Positions 1-8,268 of a stretch of DNA of 42,719 bases are shown here, piece after piece. The first letter of the stretch is position 1; every line of letters starts with the position of its first letter. The stretch comes from Enterobacterales bacterium (GTDB taxonomy: Bacteria; Pseudomonadota; Gammaproteobacteria; Enterobacterales; Enterobacteriaceae): assembly GCA_015654745.1 (NCBI GenBank), contig JAATGH010000331.1, forward strand, positions 1-42,719, written 5' to 3'. Below the pieces are notes generated by a model. It worked only from the letters and a program-made list of their open reading frames with translations, did not search any database and had not been told where the DNA came from. Both the position numbers and the translations under genes were made by a program.

Positions 1-20
1 ATAAACCAGGTTTTAGACAT
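1..20 (-). CDS. Start of a divergent SDR-type oxidoreductase (partial)
   Basis: Only the first seven codons lie in the window. Read on the minus strand they give M-S-K-T-W-F-I, the usual opening of classical short-chain dehydrogenases, in which TWFITGAS leads into the nucleotide-binding loop. A good ribosome binding site (GAGGAG) lies 8 bases upstream of the ATG. The gene is divergent from the LysR gene at 135, the usual layout for a LysR regulator and its target. The family call rests on a very short peptide. Confidence 0.5.
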
Positions 21-98
21 ACTGAACTCCTCGACAATAATATCGCCACGGCGACGGTAACAATGAGTTTATCGAGTCGTAACCCGTGCTACTATCCG

Positions 99-104
99 TA
101 TAAT
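99..104 (+). promoter_or_regulatory. Possible -10 element for the LysR gene
   Basis: A consensus TATAAT hexamer lies about 30 bases before the LysR start codon in the divergent intergenic region. No good -35 hexamer is seen at 17 bases, as would be expected for an activated or autoregulated promoter. The call rests on a single motif match. Confidence 0.3.
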
Positions 105-134
105 GTGGCATGAACTCGTGAAAATTACCCATCA

Positions 135-1025
135 ATGATCAAACCTGCCTTCGCGGAATTAACCGCTTTCGCCGCCATCGCCGCCCACCGCAGCTTTCGC
201 CGCGCGGCGGATGAGCTTGGACTGTCTCCGTCAACGCTGAGCCATATGATGCGGGTGCTTGAGCAAAATATGGGGGTGCGGCTGCTGCATCGCACCACCC
301 GCAGCGTCGCGCCCACCGAAGCCGGCGAGCGTCTTTTATCCCGTCTACGCCCGCTGATCAGGGAGTTGGATCTGGCGCTGGACGAGGTCAACCTGTTTCG
401 CGATCGGCCAAGCGGCGTACTGCGTATTAATGCCGGCGAACAGCCGGCGCGGTTGCTGATCGAGTCGATTGTTCCCACCTTTCTCACGCGTTATCCGGAC
501 ATGTCGCTGGACCTGTGTGCCGAAGGCAGACTGGTGGACATTGTCGCCGAGGGATTCGACGCCGGTATCAGGCTGGGGGAATCCGTGCCGCAGGATATGA
601 TTGCCGTGCGCTTCGGCGGACCGGTACGCTTTCTGGCGGTAGCCTCTCCGGACTATCTGGCCACGCGGGCGGCCCCGCAAACGCCGGACGACCTGCGGCA
701 TCACGCCTGTATCCGCATCCGGATGCCCAGCGGCAAATTTTATCGCTGGGAGTTTGCCCTTAACGGCCAGGAGATGGTGGTGGACGTGCCCGGCACCTTA
801 ACCCTGGATCATCTGGATCTGATGGCCCTGGCCGCCGCACGCGGCATGGGGATTGCCTATGTGCCCGACACGGTGGCTCGACCATTTATCGAGACCGGCG
901 CGCTGGTCTGCGTGCTGGAAGCTTGGTGCCCGGCAATACCCGGACTGTATCTCTATTATCCCGGCAATCGCCATGTGCCGCTAGGGCTGCGGGCATTTAT
1001 TGAAGTGTTGAGGGAATATGCGTAG
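135..1025 (+). CDS. LysR-family transcriptional regulator
   Basis: This is a 296-residue protein of typical LysR length. Residues 1-62 form the winged helix-turn-helix (AFAAIAAHRSFRRAADELGLSPSTLSHMMRVLEQNMGVRLLHRTTR pattern, with the recognition helix around SPSTLSHMMRVLE). The rest is the periplasmic-binding-like co-inducer domain. The sequence resembles the subgroup that controls adjacent SDR or aldo-keto reductase genes. Its divergence from the SDR start at 20 suggests that it regulates that gene through the 114-bp intergenic stretch; this is inferred. The ribosome binding site is weak. The inducer cannot be told from sequence. Confidence 0.93.
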   Translation: MIKPAFAELTAFAAIAAHRSFRRAADELGLSPSTLSHMMRVLEQNMGVRLLHRTTRSVAPTEAGERLLSRLRPLIRELDLALDEVNLFRDRPSGVLRINAGEQPARLLIESIVPTFLTRYPDMSLDLCAEGRLVDIVAEGFDAGIRLGESVPQDMIAVRFGGPVRFLAVASPDYLATRAAPQTPDDLRHHACIRIRMPSGKFYRWEFALNGQEMVVDVPGTLTLDHLDLMALAAARGMGIAYVPDTVARPFIETGALVCVLEAWCPAIPGLYLYYPGNRHVPLGLRAFIEVLREYA

Positions 1026-1270
1026 GCTAGTTGAGTTTTAAGGAATACCGTTGCATTAGTGGCAATGGCAAAAATTATCATGATAATATAATAGTGATAG
1101 CGCACTTGTGAGCATGCTTATTAGTGTCTATATATTATAAATACATTATCAACCTGCAAGGATAAAGTCTTTTTTTAGCGCTTCCCTTAATATAGAATTG
1201 TTATTCATAAACAGCTCAGCCGCTTATCGATGCGATGACGCCATCAGCTCACTTTTATAGAGTGCTTATT

Positions 1271-2407
1271 ATGCTATCAACGATCGGCCCTGCACACAGG
1301 GTTCAGCCGAATATCGACAGCGACGCCACCTCGGATCGGGAAAATGCACAACGGATGCTCGCCATATTGGAGATCGGTATTAAACAGGGTGTCGCCGGCA
1401 TTGAGGGCGAGCTTGCGCAACGTATAGAGTATATACAAATGGCGGACTCCATTTTCTGCATATTGCAGGAACACGCCGCTGGGTCAGCCGGTCGGTGTGA
1501 GGTAGTGTTAAACCATGGTAATACGCTTACGCTGCAGGATTCCGGGGAGCAGATTACCGTCTCATGCGAGGGTGCGAAAATTACGATTGAAACAACGGCA
1601 TTGGAAAAACTGAAAGATGTGTTTGTCCACGATGCTTTTGAAAATTCTCATTTTTATCACGATACCGCCATCGGAGAATTTGCTCGCAGCCTGTATTACC
1701 CGGCATATGGCAACATCTCAGGGCTACCCAATGCGCTGCAGAATCTCGCGCCGGCTAACGAGGCCGGCCTTCAGTCCATAACTCGGGAGGACATATTCGC
1801 CAGGCATCGGCAAATTGACGCGCTTTATGTAAGATTTAAAGTAGCGCAGCCCTGCTATCTGGGCGCGACCTATTTGCTGCAAGAATTGAACAATCCAGCG
1901 GACTATATTTTACCTTCACTGCTGGAGGAGATGCTGCGCCAAGGTAAACAAATTGATTTTGGCGGTTTTTTCAATAATGGCGTAGCGGAAAACATCGCAT
2001 TGGGCGGCATCCAAGCCTCTCGCTATTACATTTTAGATAATAAAGAGAGCCTTTATATACAAGCGCCCGCGGAGGATATAAAGAACAATATCGATGTTAT
2101 CCAAGCCTCGCTTTTTGATTCTTATCCGCAGGGATGCATTGTTAAAACCGGCGGGGCGGACGGCCATTACAATTTTTATGATACGCAAAACGATGTGTTC
2201 TATTCCGGTGGCACCGCGAGCTTTGAGGCCCGATCGTCGGGTATTTCATTTAAACAATATATGGACAATTATTTTGAAAATACCCCCGCCGAAAGTCGTG
2301 AAACGTTGACCGCCACCGATCATACCCCGCAGGAATTAGCCGACGCGCTGCAAGCTATGGCGGTGAAACTAGGCGTTTCCACAGAAGAATTCCTACGCTG
2401 GAATTAA
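1271..2407 (+). CDS. Orphan protein of unknown function (possible secreted effector)
   Basis: This is an open frame of 378 residues from the ATG at 1271. An in-frame ATG at 1235 would add 12 residues, but only the later start has a partial Shine-Dalgarno (GAGTG). I do not recognise the family. The protein looks soluble: it has no signal peptide or membrane segment, an acidic and glutamine-rich composition, a helical N-terminal third (residues about 20-75) and a region rich in Tyr, Phe, Asn and Asp in the C-terminal half. The last 45 residues form a Thr/Glu-rich tail. Base composition is more AT-rich than the preceding LysR gene, and about 245 bases of AT-rich DNA precede it, which suggests acquisition. 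An uncharacterised single-copy gene without operon partners could encode a secreted effector, but no secretion signal is demonstrable. Confidence 0.6.
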   Translation: MLSTIGPAHRVQPNIDSDATSDRENAQRMLAILEIGIKQGVAGIEGELAQRIEYIQMADSIFCILQEHAAGSAGRCEVVLNHGNTLTLQDSGEQITVSCEGAKITIETTALEKLKDVFVHDAFENSHFYHDTAIGEFARSLYYPAYGNISGLPNALQNLAPANEAGLQSITREDIFARHRQIDALYVRFKVAQPCYLGATYLLQELNNPADYILPSLLEEMLRQGKQIDFGGFFNNGVAENIALGGIQASRYYILDNKESLYIQAPAEDIKNNIDVIQASLFDSYPQGCIVKTGGADGHYNFYDTQNDVFYSGGTASFEARSSGISFKQYMDNYFENTPAESRETLTATDHTPQELADALQAMAVKLGVSTEEFLRWN

Positions 2408-2568
2408 AAATCGTTAAGGCGCATCGGTCATAATCAAAGCCTCGGCCACTACGGTAAAAACGCTTCGGCTGCCCGAAGGACTATGACCCTTTTCCTCGGC
2501 AGATTGGCTATCGTCCCCCATCACGTTGGCGGGCATTCCGCCCGTTATCCTCCGGATGCCCCCCGGCA

Positions 2569-3210
2569 CTATTGGCGCCAGCGCGACGCGCGGATAATCG
2601 AACAGAAATTGCCGCGGATAAAACCGGGCGTCTTATCGGCAATCACATCGGCCTTCACGTTGCCGAAGGTGGTATTCGGCTTGTGTTTGATACCGTCATA
2701 AAAGGTCTGGATGATATCCTCTTTAAATGCCGGGGTGCGGGGGTGCAAGGCGACCACCTGTTCGCGCACCCGTTCCGCGAACGCGTCATAATCGATGCCC
2801 AATACGTCCATTTCAACGCCGGCGGTCACCAGCGCGATTTCCGCCGCCATAAATTCCGGAATCCCTGGGGTGGTATGCAGGGCAATGGCGGTCCAGACCT
2901 TGTCGATATCCGCCTGGGCGACGCCATATTGGGACAAGAAATCTCGCGCGGTATTAGCGCCATCGACTTCAAAGCGCTTATCGCAACTGCAATGCTCATG
3001 GGTCAGGCCCATATCATGGAACATACAGCCGATATACAGCAGTTCTTTATCGACGCTCAGTCCACGCCGCTGCCCCGCTAACGCGCCCCAATAGTAGGTG
3101 CGGCTGGAATGGTGAAATAATAGAGCCGATTCGGTGTCCCGTACCAGCTCCGTCGCTTCCCGCGCCATTTTGGTGTCGGGGATGCTTATGCCGTTAATGG
3201 TGTGACTCAT
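2569..3210 (-). CDS. HD-domain phosphohydrolase-like / cyanamide-hydratase-like protein
   Basis: This 213-residue protein has the metal-binding HD pattern in order: His-His near residue 33 (LFHHSSRTYYWG), the HD pair in CMFHDMGL around residue 65, a His in IALHTTPG, and a later Asp in VEMDVLGID. This matches the HD family that includes cyanamide hydratase and many uncharacterised enterobacterial hydrolases. The reaction cannot be assigned from sequence. The start has a fair AAGGG ribosome binding site. The gene is divergent from the GlxA-family regulator at 3328, across a region with paired repeats, so it is the likely regulatory target. Confidence 0.85.
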   Translation of the reverse strand: MSHTINGISIPDTKMAREATELVRDTESALLFHHSSRTYYWGALAGQRRGLSVDKELLYIGCMFHDMGLTHEHCSCDKRFEVDGANTARDFLSQYGVAQADIDKVWTAIALHTTPGIPEFMAAEIALVTAGVEMDVLGIDYDAFAERVREQVVALHPRTPAFKEDIIQTFYDGIKHKPNTTFGNVKADVIADKTPGFIRGNFCSIIRASRWRQ

Positions 3211-3282
3211 GATAGTTGCCCTTAATTGGATTGACCTGCTTAGGCTAATCCAGCATGCTGCCTGTCATCAATCGTCTTGATA

Positions 3283-3316
3283 CGACGTTTCATGACATAA
3301 CGTCGCTTCACGACAT
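3283..3316. promoter_or_regulatory. Candidate AraC-type operator between HD gene and GlxA regulator
   Basis: Two near-identical 13-base units, CGTTTCATGACAT at 3286-3298 and CGCTTCACGACAT at 3304-3316, lie 18 bases apart in direct orientation. The stretch also holds an inverted pair, CGACGTT (3283-3289) and AACGTCG (3299-3305). Direct repeats spaced by close to two helical turns are typical of AraC-family sites. The region sits between divergent genes, one of them an AraC-type regulator. Function is inferred. Confidence 0.45.
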
Positions 3317-3327
3317 GGAGAATGCAG

Positions 3328-4305
3328 ATGAAAAGACATGCCCTACGTATAGTCTGTCTGGCGCTGCCCGGCGTGCAGCTATTGGACGTATCCGGGCCGC
3401 TGGACGTGTTCGCCGAGGCCAACCAGCTTATGGGGCGGGTTATCTACCAATTACAGGTGATGGGCGTAAATCACGACATCATTACCTCGTCCTCGGGGGT
3501 GAAAATCGTGCCCGATCTTGCCTTGCAAGACCCGTCTCCCCAGCCCTGTGATACGTTTTTGGTGGCCGGCGCGCCCATGGCGGGCGATCAATGCTGGTCA
3601 ACCGCCGACGCCGGCACGCTGCGGCACCTTTGCCGGCAAAGCCGGCGTTATGGCTCTATCTGCACCGGGGCGATGGTATTAGCGCAATGCGCCTTACTCG
3701 ACGGCTACCGCGTCACCACCCACTGGGCGGTGGCCGACGATCTGGCGAACCGCTATCCCAAAGTCCAGGTGACGCCCGATGAACTTTATGTGTGCGACGG
3801 ACCGCTGAGAACCGCGGCGGGGGTAACATCCGGTTTGGATTTGGCATTAAAAATGGTCGAAGAGGATTTAGGCCGGGAGGTGGCGATGGACATTGCCGCC
3901 AATTTGGTGATGTTTTTCAAACGCCCGGTGGGGCAACTGCATTTTAGCCGCAAAGGCAAAGCATCCCTGGCCGGGCGCTCAACGCTACAGGATCTGCAGC
4001 GCTGGGCCATATCCCACCTGGCGGAGGCCAAAAACGCGCAAGCCCTCGCCGCGCATATGGCTCTCAGCGTTCGACACCTGACGCGGATTTTCCAGCAGGA
4101 GCTGGCTATCACCCCTGCGCAATGGCTAGAGCGCGAAAAGGTGGCCCAAGCCCGCCATTTGCTTGAATCCACCGCGGCGGCACCCAAAGAAATTGCCGTT
4201 TTATGCGGTTTTTCCAGCATCGACATTTTGCGCCGGGCCTTTTTAAGGCAGCTAAAGACCACGCCGAGCGAATACCGCAAATATTATCCGCACCGTGAAA
4301 CATGA
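3328..4305 (+). CDS. GlxA-family regulator (DJ-1/PfpI domain + AraC helix-turn-helix)
   Basis: The protein is about 325 residues. Residues 5-170 form a DJ-1/PfpI-like amidotransferase fold with the nucleophile-elbow cysteine in GSICTGAM (about residue 112). Residues 210-320 carry two AraC helix-turn-helix units, ending in the conserved second-helix pattern IAVLCGFSSIDILRRAFLRQLKTTPSEYRKYY. The start was placed at the ATG at 3328 because GGAG lies seven bases upstream; an ATG at 3322 is only one base from it. GlxA-type proteins often regulate amine or small-nitrogen-compound metabolism. Here the divergent HD hydrolase is the obvious candidate target. The ligand is unknown. Confidence 0.92.
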   Translation: MKRHALRIVCLALPGVQLLDVSGPLDVFAEANQLMGRVIYQLQVMGVNHDIITSSSGVKIVPDLALQDPSPQPCDTFLVAGAPMAGDQCWSTADAGTLRHLCRQSRRYGSICTGAMVLAQCALLDGYRVTTHWAVADDLANRYPKVQVTPDELYVCDGPLRTAAGVTSGLDLALKMVEEDLGREVAMDIAANLVMFFKRPVGQLHFSRKGKASLAGRSTLQDLQRWAISHLAEAKNAQALAAHMALSVRHLTRIFQQELAITPAQWLEREKVAQARHLLESTAAAPKEIAVLCGFSSIDILRRAFLRQLKTTPSEYRKYYPHRET

Positions 4306-4360
4306 TGGGGATAACTATCAGCCATAGCGGCGGTGAGCCGGTAGTCTGGAACCCGGCGGA

Positions 4361-4759
4361 TTATTCGCGTTTGAGGCGGTTACTATTTGCCAGCCACAGC
4401 GTGATGACCAGCACCAGGATCGCTGCCGAATAGTAAAGAGTATCCAGGGGATTTTTATGATCGACAATAATCAGGCGGATAATCGCGGTAATGCCAATAT
4501 AAACAAAATAACGCAGCGGAAAATGATAACCTGATTGGAAGTATTTCACGATCAGCGCGATAAATTCAAAATACAGAAAGTAGTTAACAATGCCCTCAAT
4601 CAGCAAAAAGGAGGACGTTTGTTCATTGGTGTTCAGCATCGCCCAGGCGAGATGCTGGGTTTCTTTACCTAAAAAGACAATCAGTATCAGAGCCAGGCAG
4701 ACCAGGCCAATGTTTAATATCATCTGCAGCGCGCTTGCCACTCGCAGGCCGGTAATCAT
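4361..4759 (-). CDS. psiE: Phosphate-starvation-inducible membrane protein PsiE
   Basis: This 132-residue protein closely matches enterobacterial PsiE. Shared blocks include [56 protein letters not shown] and the C-terminal NSNRLKRE. Four hydrophobic segments give an inner-membrane protein. The ATG at 4759 gives the family's usual length (E. coli about 136); the frame stays open to 4831, but that extension is unlike PsiE. In E. coli psiE is known to be activated by PhoB and repressed by cAMP-CRP. A perfect CRP palindrome lies about 65 bases upstream here. I could not see a clear Pho box. The biochemical role of PsiE is not known. Confidence 0.95.
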   Translation of the reverse strand: MITGLRVASALQMILNIGLVCLALILIVFLGKETQHLAWAMLNTNEQTSSFLLIEGIVNYFLYFEFIALIVKYFQSGYHFPLRYFVYIGITAIIRLIIVDHKNPLDTLYYSAAILVLVITLWLANSNRLKRE

Positions 4760-4823
4760 AGGGGTGCCTCTAGGTTGCTTGTCCAAACGGGAATTGCCAA
4801 GGATAGCAGCATACCATGTTTTG

Positions 4824-4839
4824 TGTGACACAGATCACA
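4824..4839. promoter_or_regulatory. Perfect CRP-binding palindrome upstream of psiE
   Basis: The 16 bases read TGTGACACAGATCACA, that is TGTGA-N6-TCACA, an exact match to the CRP core. On the minus strand a TATGCT -10-like hexamer follows shortly before psiE, so the site overlaps the expected -35 zone. That arrangement agrees with the known CRP repression of psiE in E. coli. The match is seen directly; the effect is inferred from the homologue. Confidence 0.75.
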
Positions 4840-5050
4840 ATAAATAAAAGGCGCGCAGCCTCAAGAAAGATGCAAACGTCGCCGCCGTTCCTGCCGCTCC
4901 GGATTCAGACCCTACGTTTGTTTAAAACTTTTATGTAAATATCACAAATGACCAATAAAAATATAATTATTATTCTACGTCTAAATGATATTAGGCTGCA
5001 GATTATATGAAGCTATTAGCTGACTTTTTCTTTTATAATAAGGCGACTCT

Positions 5051-5140
5051 ATGATAAAACGGAGAGCGAAAATTGTACGCTACTGCTTAAACAACGGTTT
5101 TTACCGGATAAAGACGGGGGAGTCATGTGGATTTTGCTAG
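5051..5140 (+). CDS. Candidate 29-residue basic leader peptide before the CPBP protease
   Basis: An ATG at 5051 preceded by AAGGCGA opens a 29-codon frame (MIKRRAKIVRYC, ending GESCGFC). It stops 16 bases inside the following protease gene, overlapping that gene's start and its GGGGGAG binding site. Such an overlap would allow translational coupling. The peptide is basic and cysteine-containing. It could be chance; only the ribosome binding site and the overlap support it. Confidence 0.25.
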   Translation: MIKRRAKIVRYCLNNGFYRIKTGESCGFC

Positions 5141-5940
5141 CCATTTCGCTGGTTTTGCTGCCTATTAAGGCTAGTATTTCATCATGTTTATTATTACTAT
5201 TTTTATGTTTGGCTTATATTAATCATGTTATCGATCTGCAGGCGGTGGCGTTTCTGGTATTGGTGTTATTGCTGGCGTGGGCATCAGGCGCAATGTCCCG
5301 GCATGGCCACCTTTCCCGGGTAGGAGAAATGGGCTTGCTTCTCTCTGCGCTCGCGCTGTTCAGTCATCAGGTTCCGGGCTTTCATAACGTAAAAATGTTG
5401 GATAACGTTATTGCCGGGCCGCATAGCGCGCCCTTTACGCTGTATTTCAATGCCGATAAGGCGTTAATACCTTACCTGCTGCTGGCGGCGCTGCCCACTG
5501 TATTTTATCGCCATCCCCGCACGACCCAGCCTCTCAGGCGGTGGATCCTGCTGATGCTTTGCGTGCCGGGGCTGCTCTTACTGGCCGTGGGGTTAAAAGG
5601 TCTGGTTATCGAACCGCACAATCCGCCCTGGCTGTGGACCTTTATCTTGGCAAATTTTTTTTTCGTCTCCCTGGCGGAAGAAGCCTTATTCCGTGGTTAT
5701 CTACAGCAGCGTTTAGCGCTTTGGTTGGGGGACTATACCGCGTTATTTATCACCGCAGTCACCTTTGGCCTGGTACATCTAGCCGGCGGCATGCTTATGG
5801 TGATCTTTGCCGGTCTGGCCGGAATACTCTACGGACTGAGCTGGATGTGGAGCGGCAGGCTATGGGTGGCCACCCTGTTCCATTTTGCCCTAAATATGAT
5901 CCATTTATTATTTTTTACCTATCCTTTTTATCAGCGCTAA
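5125..5940 (+). CDS. CPBP-family intramembrane glutamic protease (CAAX/Abi type)
   Basis: The protein has 271 residues with about eight hydrophobic segments. All three CPBP motifs are present in order: EEALFRGYLQQRL (EExxxR, about residue 186), FGLVHLAGG (FxxxH, about 212) and HFALNMIH (HxxxN, about 253). They form the intramembrane active site, so the enzyme should be active. Family members process prenylated or other membrane proteins, confer bacteriocin self-immunity or take part in membrane signalling; the substrate here is unknown. No bacteriocin gene is adjacent. A GGGGGAG ribosome binding site precedes the ATG closely. A strong hairpin follows the stop codon. Confidence 0.9.
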   Translation: MWILLAISLVLLPIKASISSCLLLLFLCLAYINHVIDLQAVAFLVLVLLLAWASGAMSRHGHLSRVGEMGLLLSALALFSHQVPGFHNVKMLDNVIAGPHSAPFTLYFNADKALIPYLLLAALPTVFYRHPRTTQPLRRWILLMLCVPGLLLLAVGLKGLVIEPHNPPWLWTFILANFFFVSLAEEALFRGYLQQRLALWLGDYTALFITAVTFGLVHLAGGMLMVIFAGLAGILYGLSWMWSGRLWVATLFHFALNMIHLLFFTYPFYQR

Positions 5941-5975
5941 TGGATAGCCGGGGTAAGAATCACCCCGGTTATCCA
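5941..5975. terminator. Hairpin between CPBP gene and S8 protease (probably bidirectional terminator)
   Basis: Two 14-base arms (5941-5954 and 5962-5975), fully paired apart from one G-T wobble, flank a seven-base loop immediately after the CPBP stop codon. The neighbouring gene converges from the other side. No long T tract follows on either strand, so it could act as a weak terminator or a transcript 3' end stabiliser. Confidence 0.6.
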
Positions 5976-6024
5976 TTAGCGACAGTGCGGTTTTCTGTTA
6001 CCTGTCTGCGTTTTCACGGCGGAG

Positions 6025-7611
6025 TTATAACGACTCGTCTTCGTTTAGCGGCGAAACTTCGCCAGCATTGGCGCGAGGAAGGCGCTGCCAAGGATAACCT
6101 CCGGCTGGTTCACGGGTACCCGGTTCCACGCCTCGCGACCACCACATAGCTCGCCAGTTGTCATTATTCCAAGAAACCCTATCGCCGCTAACGTAGGCTA
6201 CCCCTCGTTGCCATAACGGATAAGATGGCCTGTTTTCTAGCTGACGTATGGCCCGCTGGATATTTGGCAGAGGACCAATATGCCCGCCTCCGCCCTGAGG
6301 CGTACCGGTGGCAATCAACAACTCGCGCATTGTTATCGGATCGATGACGTTGTGGAAATTTGCTTTATACCATGACTGTATGGCGATCGCCGCCGCCGCC
6401 GCAATCGGCCCCGCCGCCGAGGTTCCGCTAAATGAAGCGGTATAATTTCGATTTGGGCCGAAGTTAAAGAGTTGCCCATAGCCGGCGGAGGCGACGCTCC
6501 AATCCCCCCAACCCTGCACGTGTATCGGGCTGCCAAAGGTGGAAAAAGACGCCCGATGGCGGCCAATCCTGGTGCCCGCGCCCACACGAATAATACCGTT
6601 GTCTCCCCGATTTCTAAAGGCGTCATAATAAGGATGATCAAGGTCTCCGGAACCGTTACCCGCCGTCGCGATCACGATGATCCCGGCGTTGGTGGCGGCC
6701 TGGGTTATATCCCATACCCCTCGATCATAATCGGGTGTAATCAACTCCCGCTCCGTGACGCCATTAGGACGGGTTACCAACCTGCCGCGGGTTTGCATTT
6801 CATATAAAAAAACATCCCCCGCTTCTAGATAGATGAGCCCTTCGGCAATGCCGTCGACACGGCCCCGGGTCAGTTCAGATACACCGTAGAATGCGTCCAG
6901 CCCATAATTCGCCCCCAGCATACCGAAGCCATTGTTTCTGGCCATAATCACGCTGGCCACCGCCGCGCCGTGATCGTTATATTGGGTATTGGTCGTCGGC
7001 AATACCGCAATAAAGTTAGGTCCAACCAAGTCCTCATGTTCGAAGTTAAAGCTCCATTCAATATCCGCACAGCGAATGCCTCCTCCTATCGCATTCAACC
7101 GCCAGGCATAATCTGCATAAATCCCGACTTGGCCCTGGGTGCCCTGCCCGCGGAGATAATCTTGCCGGTCACTAAAATCCGGGGTGTTTGAAAACTCACT
7201 GATATCAGATGGCTCTATTCCCGTTAGAATATTATCGTCAGCAACAGTAAAATGGGGTTGACCGTCAATGACGGGCGGGGCGATAGGCGTAATGTTTTAG
7301 ACATACGCATATTCTACATAAGGCAGCGTCTGAAATGACCCGGCCAACAGGTCTAAATCCGCCTCCGACATACCATCGGTATTTTCCACATAAACCAATC
7401 CTTTGTATTGTGAAAAATCTATGCTGTTTTTCGGATTATTACACTGCCCGGTAGGTGACAAAAAATGAATGACGTGTCGATAGCTAAAATTGAATATATA
7501 ACCCGCGGTTCTTATCACCTGGTCTTGATTCGAAAAATGAATTTTTCCTTCGTTAACAGAAACGATAGAATCCGGTTTAAATTTCACAATTAATCTATAT
7601 GGATTAGCCAT
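6025..7611 (-). pseudogene. S8 subtilisin-like serine protease with C-terminal chitin-binding module, interrupted by an in-frame TAA
   Basis: One reading frame of 529 codons runs from the ATG at 7611 (GAGAGG site upstream) to the stop at 6025, broken only by a TAA at 7297-7299 (codon 105). Codons 1-104 resemble a protease pro-domain ending in LPYVEYAYV. After the stop the same frame continues as a complete peptidase S8 domain: Asp in CADIEW (codon 183), His in NDHGAAVAS (214), oxyanion Asn in TAGNGSGD (319) and nucleophile Ser in FSGTSAAGP (398). The C-terminal ~45 residues match a type-5/12 chitin-binding fold (YVSGDRVSWNNDNWRAMWWSRGVEPG). No ATG or GTG lies near the break, so a separate downstream protein is unlikely. 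It is a single-lesion pseudogene, or the stop is read through. No Sec signal is seen. Confidence 0.85.
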
Positions 7612-8268
7612 AGTATTTGACCTCTCAAATATGTGTTCCCCTCGTTATCAATAAACAAATTTTTAATTCTTAGCCCGCCATACACATTCTGCAAGGGGAT
7701 CAGCCATCATCTATGCGTGCGGGCGCCACGCTTCCTTTATCCATGCCGTCATGGCCACGTGCTGGGATTGAATGTCCCTTATTCTGCCTAAGGCAGCAAT
7801 CAAACGGACCTAGCGAGTCGGCATAGTAGGTCACATCGTTTCCATGAGACTATCGTTGAGATGGGAATAGATTATAAAAATAAGGGCTAGGTAATTATGA
7901 CCAAGATCGCAAATCGAATATTAGACAATATGTAGAGCATATATAAAGCCGGTGAATTTCAAATTACGCAATGCCATTTCACAGTATACTTAGTTAGATT
8001 TCATTGAGTTGCACTCGATATGCCGGGAAACATGAGTGTTAAAAAAAGCAATTAATGAACAAAGGACATATTAGTCGAAAATTAAAAGTTATCATCAGGC
8101 TAAAAAAATCTTGCTGTTTTTAATAGCTTTATATTTTTTCGACATCACGCTGCTTTATCTATTATTGCCAAGACGTTTATTTTTAACACACGGATCCGCT
8201 AATGAAATACCACGACACCGTTCGCCGTGGTATTCAACCGAGATTTATGCTGTTCAAACCAGCGGGTC
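7612..8268. other. Gene-free AT-rich stretch
   Basis: This 657-base stretch lies upstream of the S8 gene and downstream of the DASS transporter. I see no convincing coding region in it. It holds the protease's presumed promoter, a small hairpin around CTGCCTAAGGCAG near 7790, and the terminator-like hairpin at 8206-8234. Short frames near 8111-8380 have no family resemblance. Confidence 0.5.
8206..8234 (-). terminator. Possible terminator of the DASS transporter gene
   Basis: Nine-base arms AATACCACG (8206-8214) and CGTGGTATT (8226-8234) flank an 11-base loop 35 bases downstream of the transporter stop codon. No clean T run follows, so the evidence is moderate. Confidence 0.45.
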
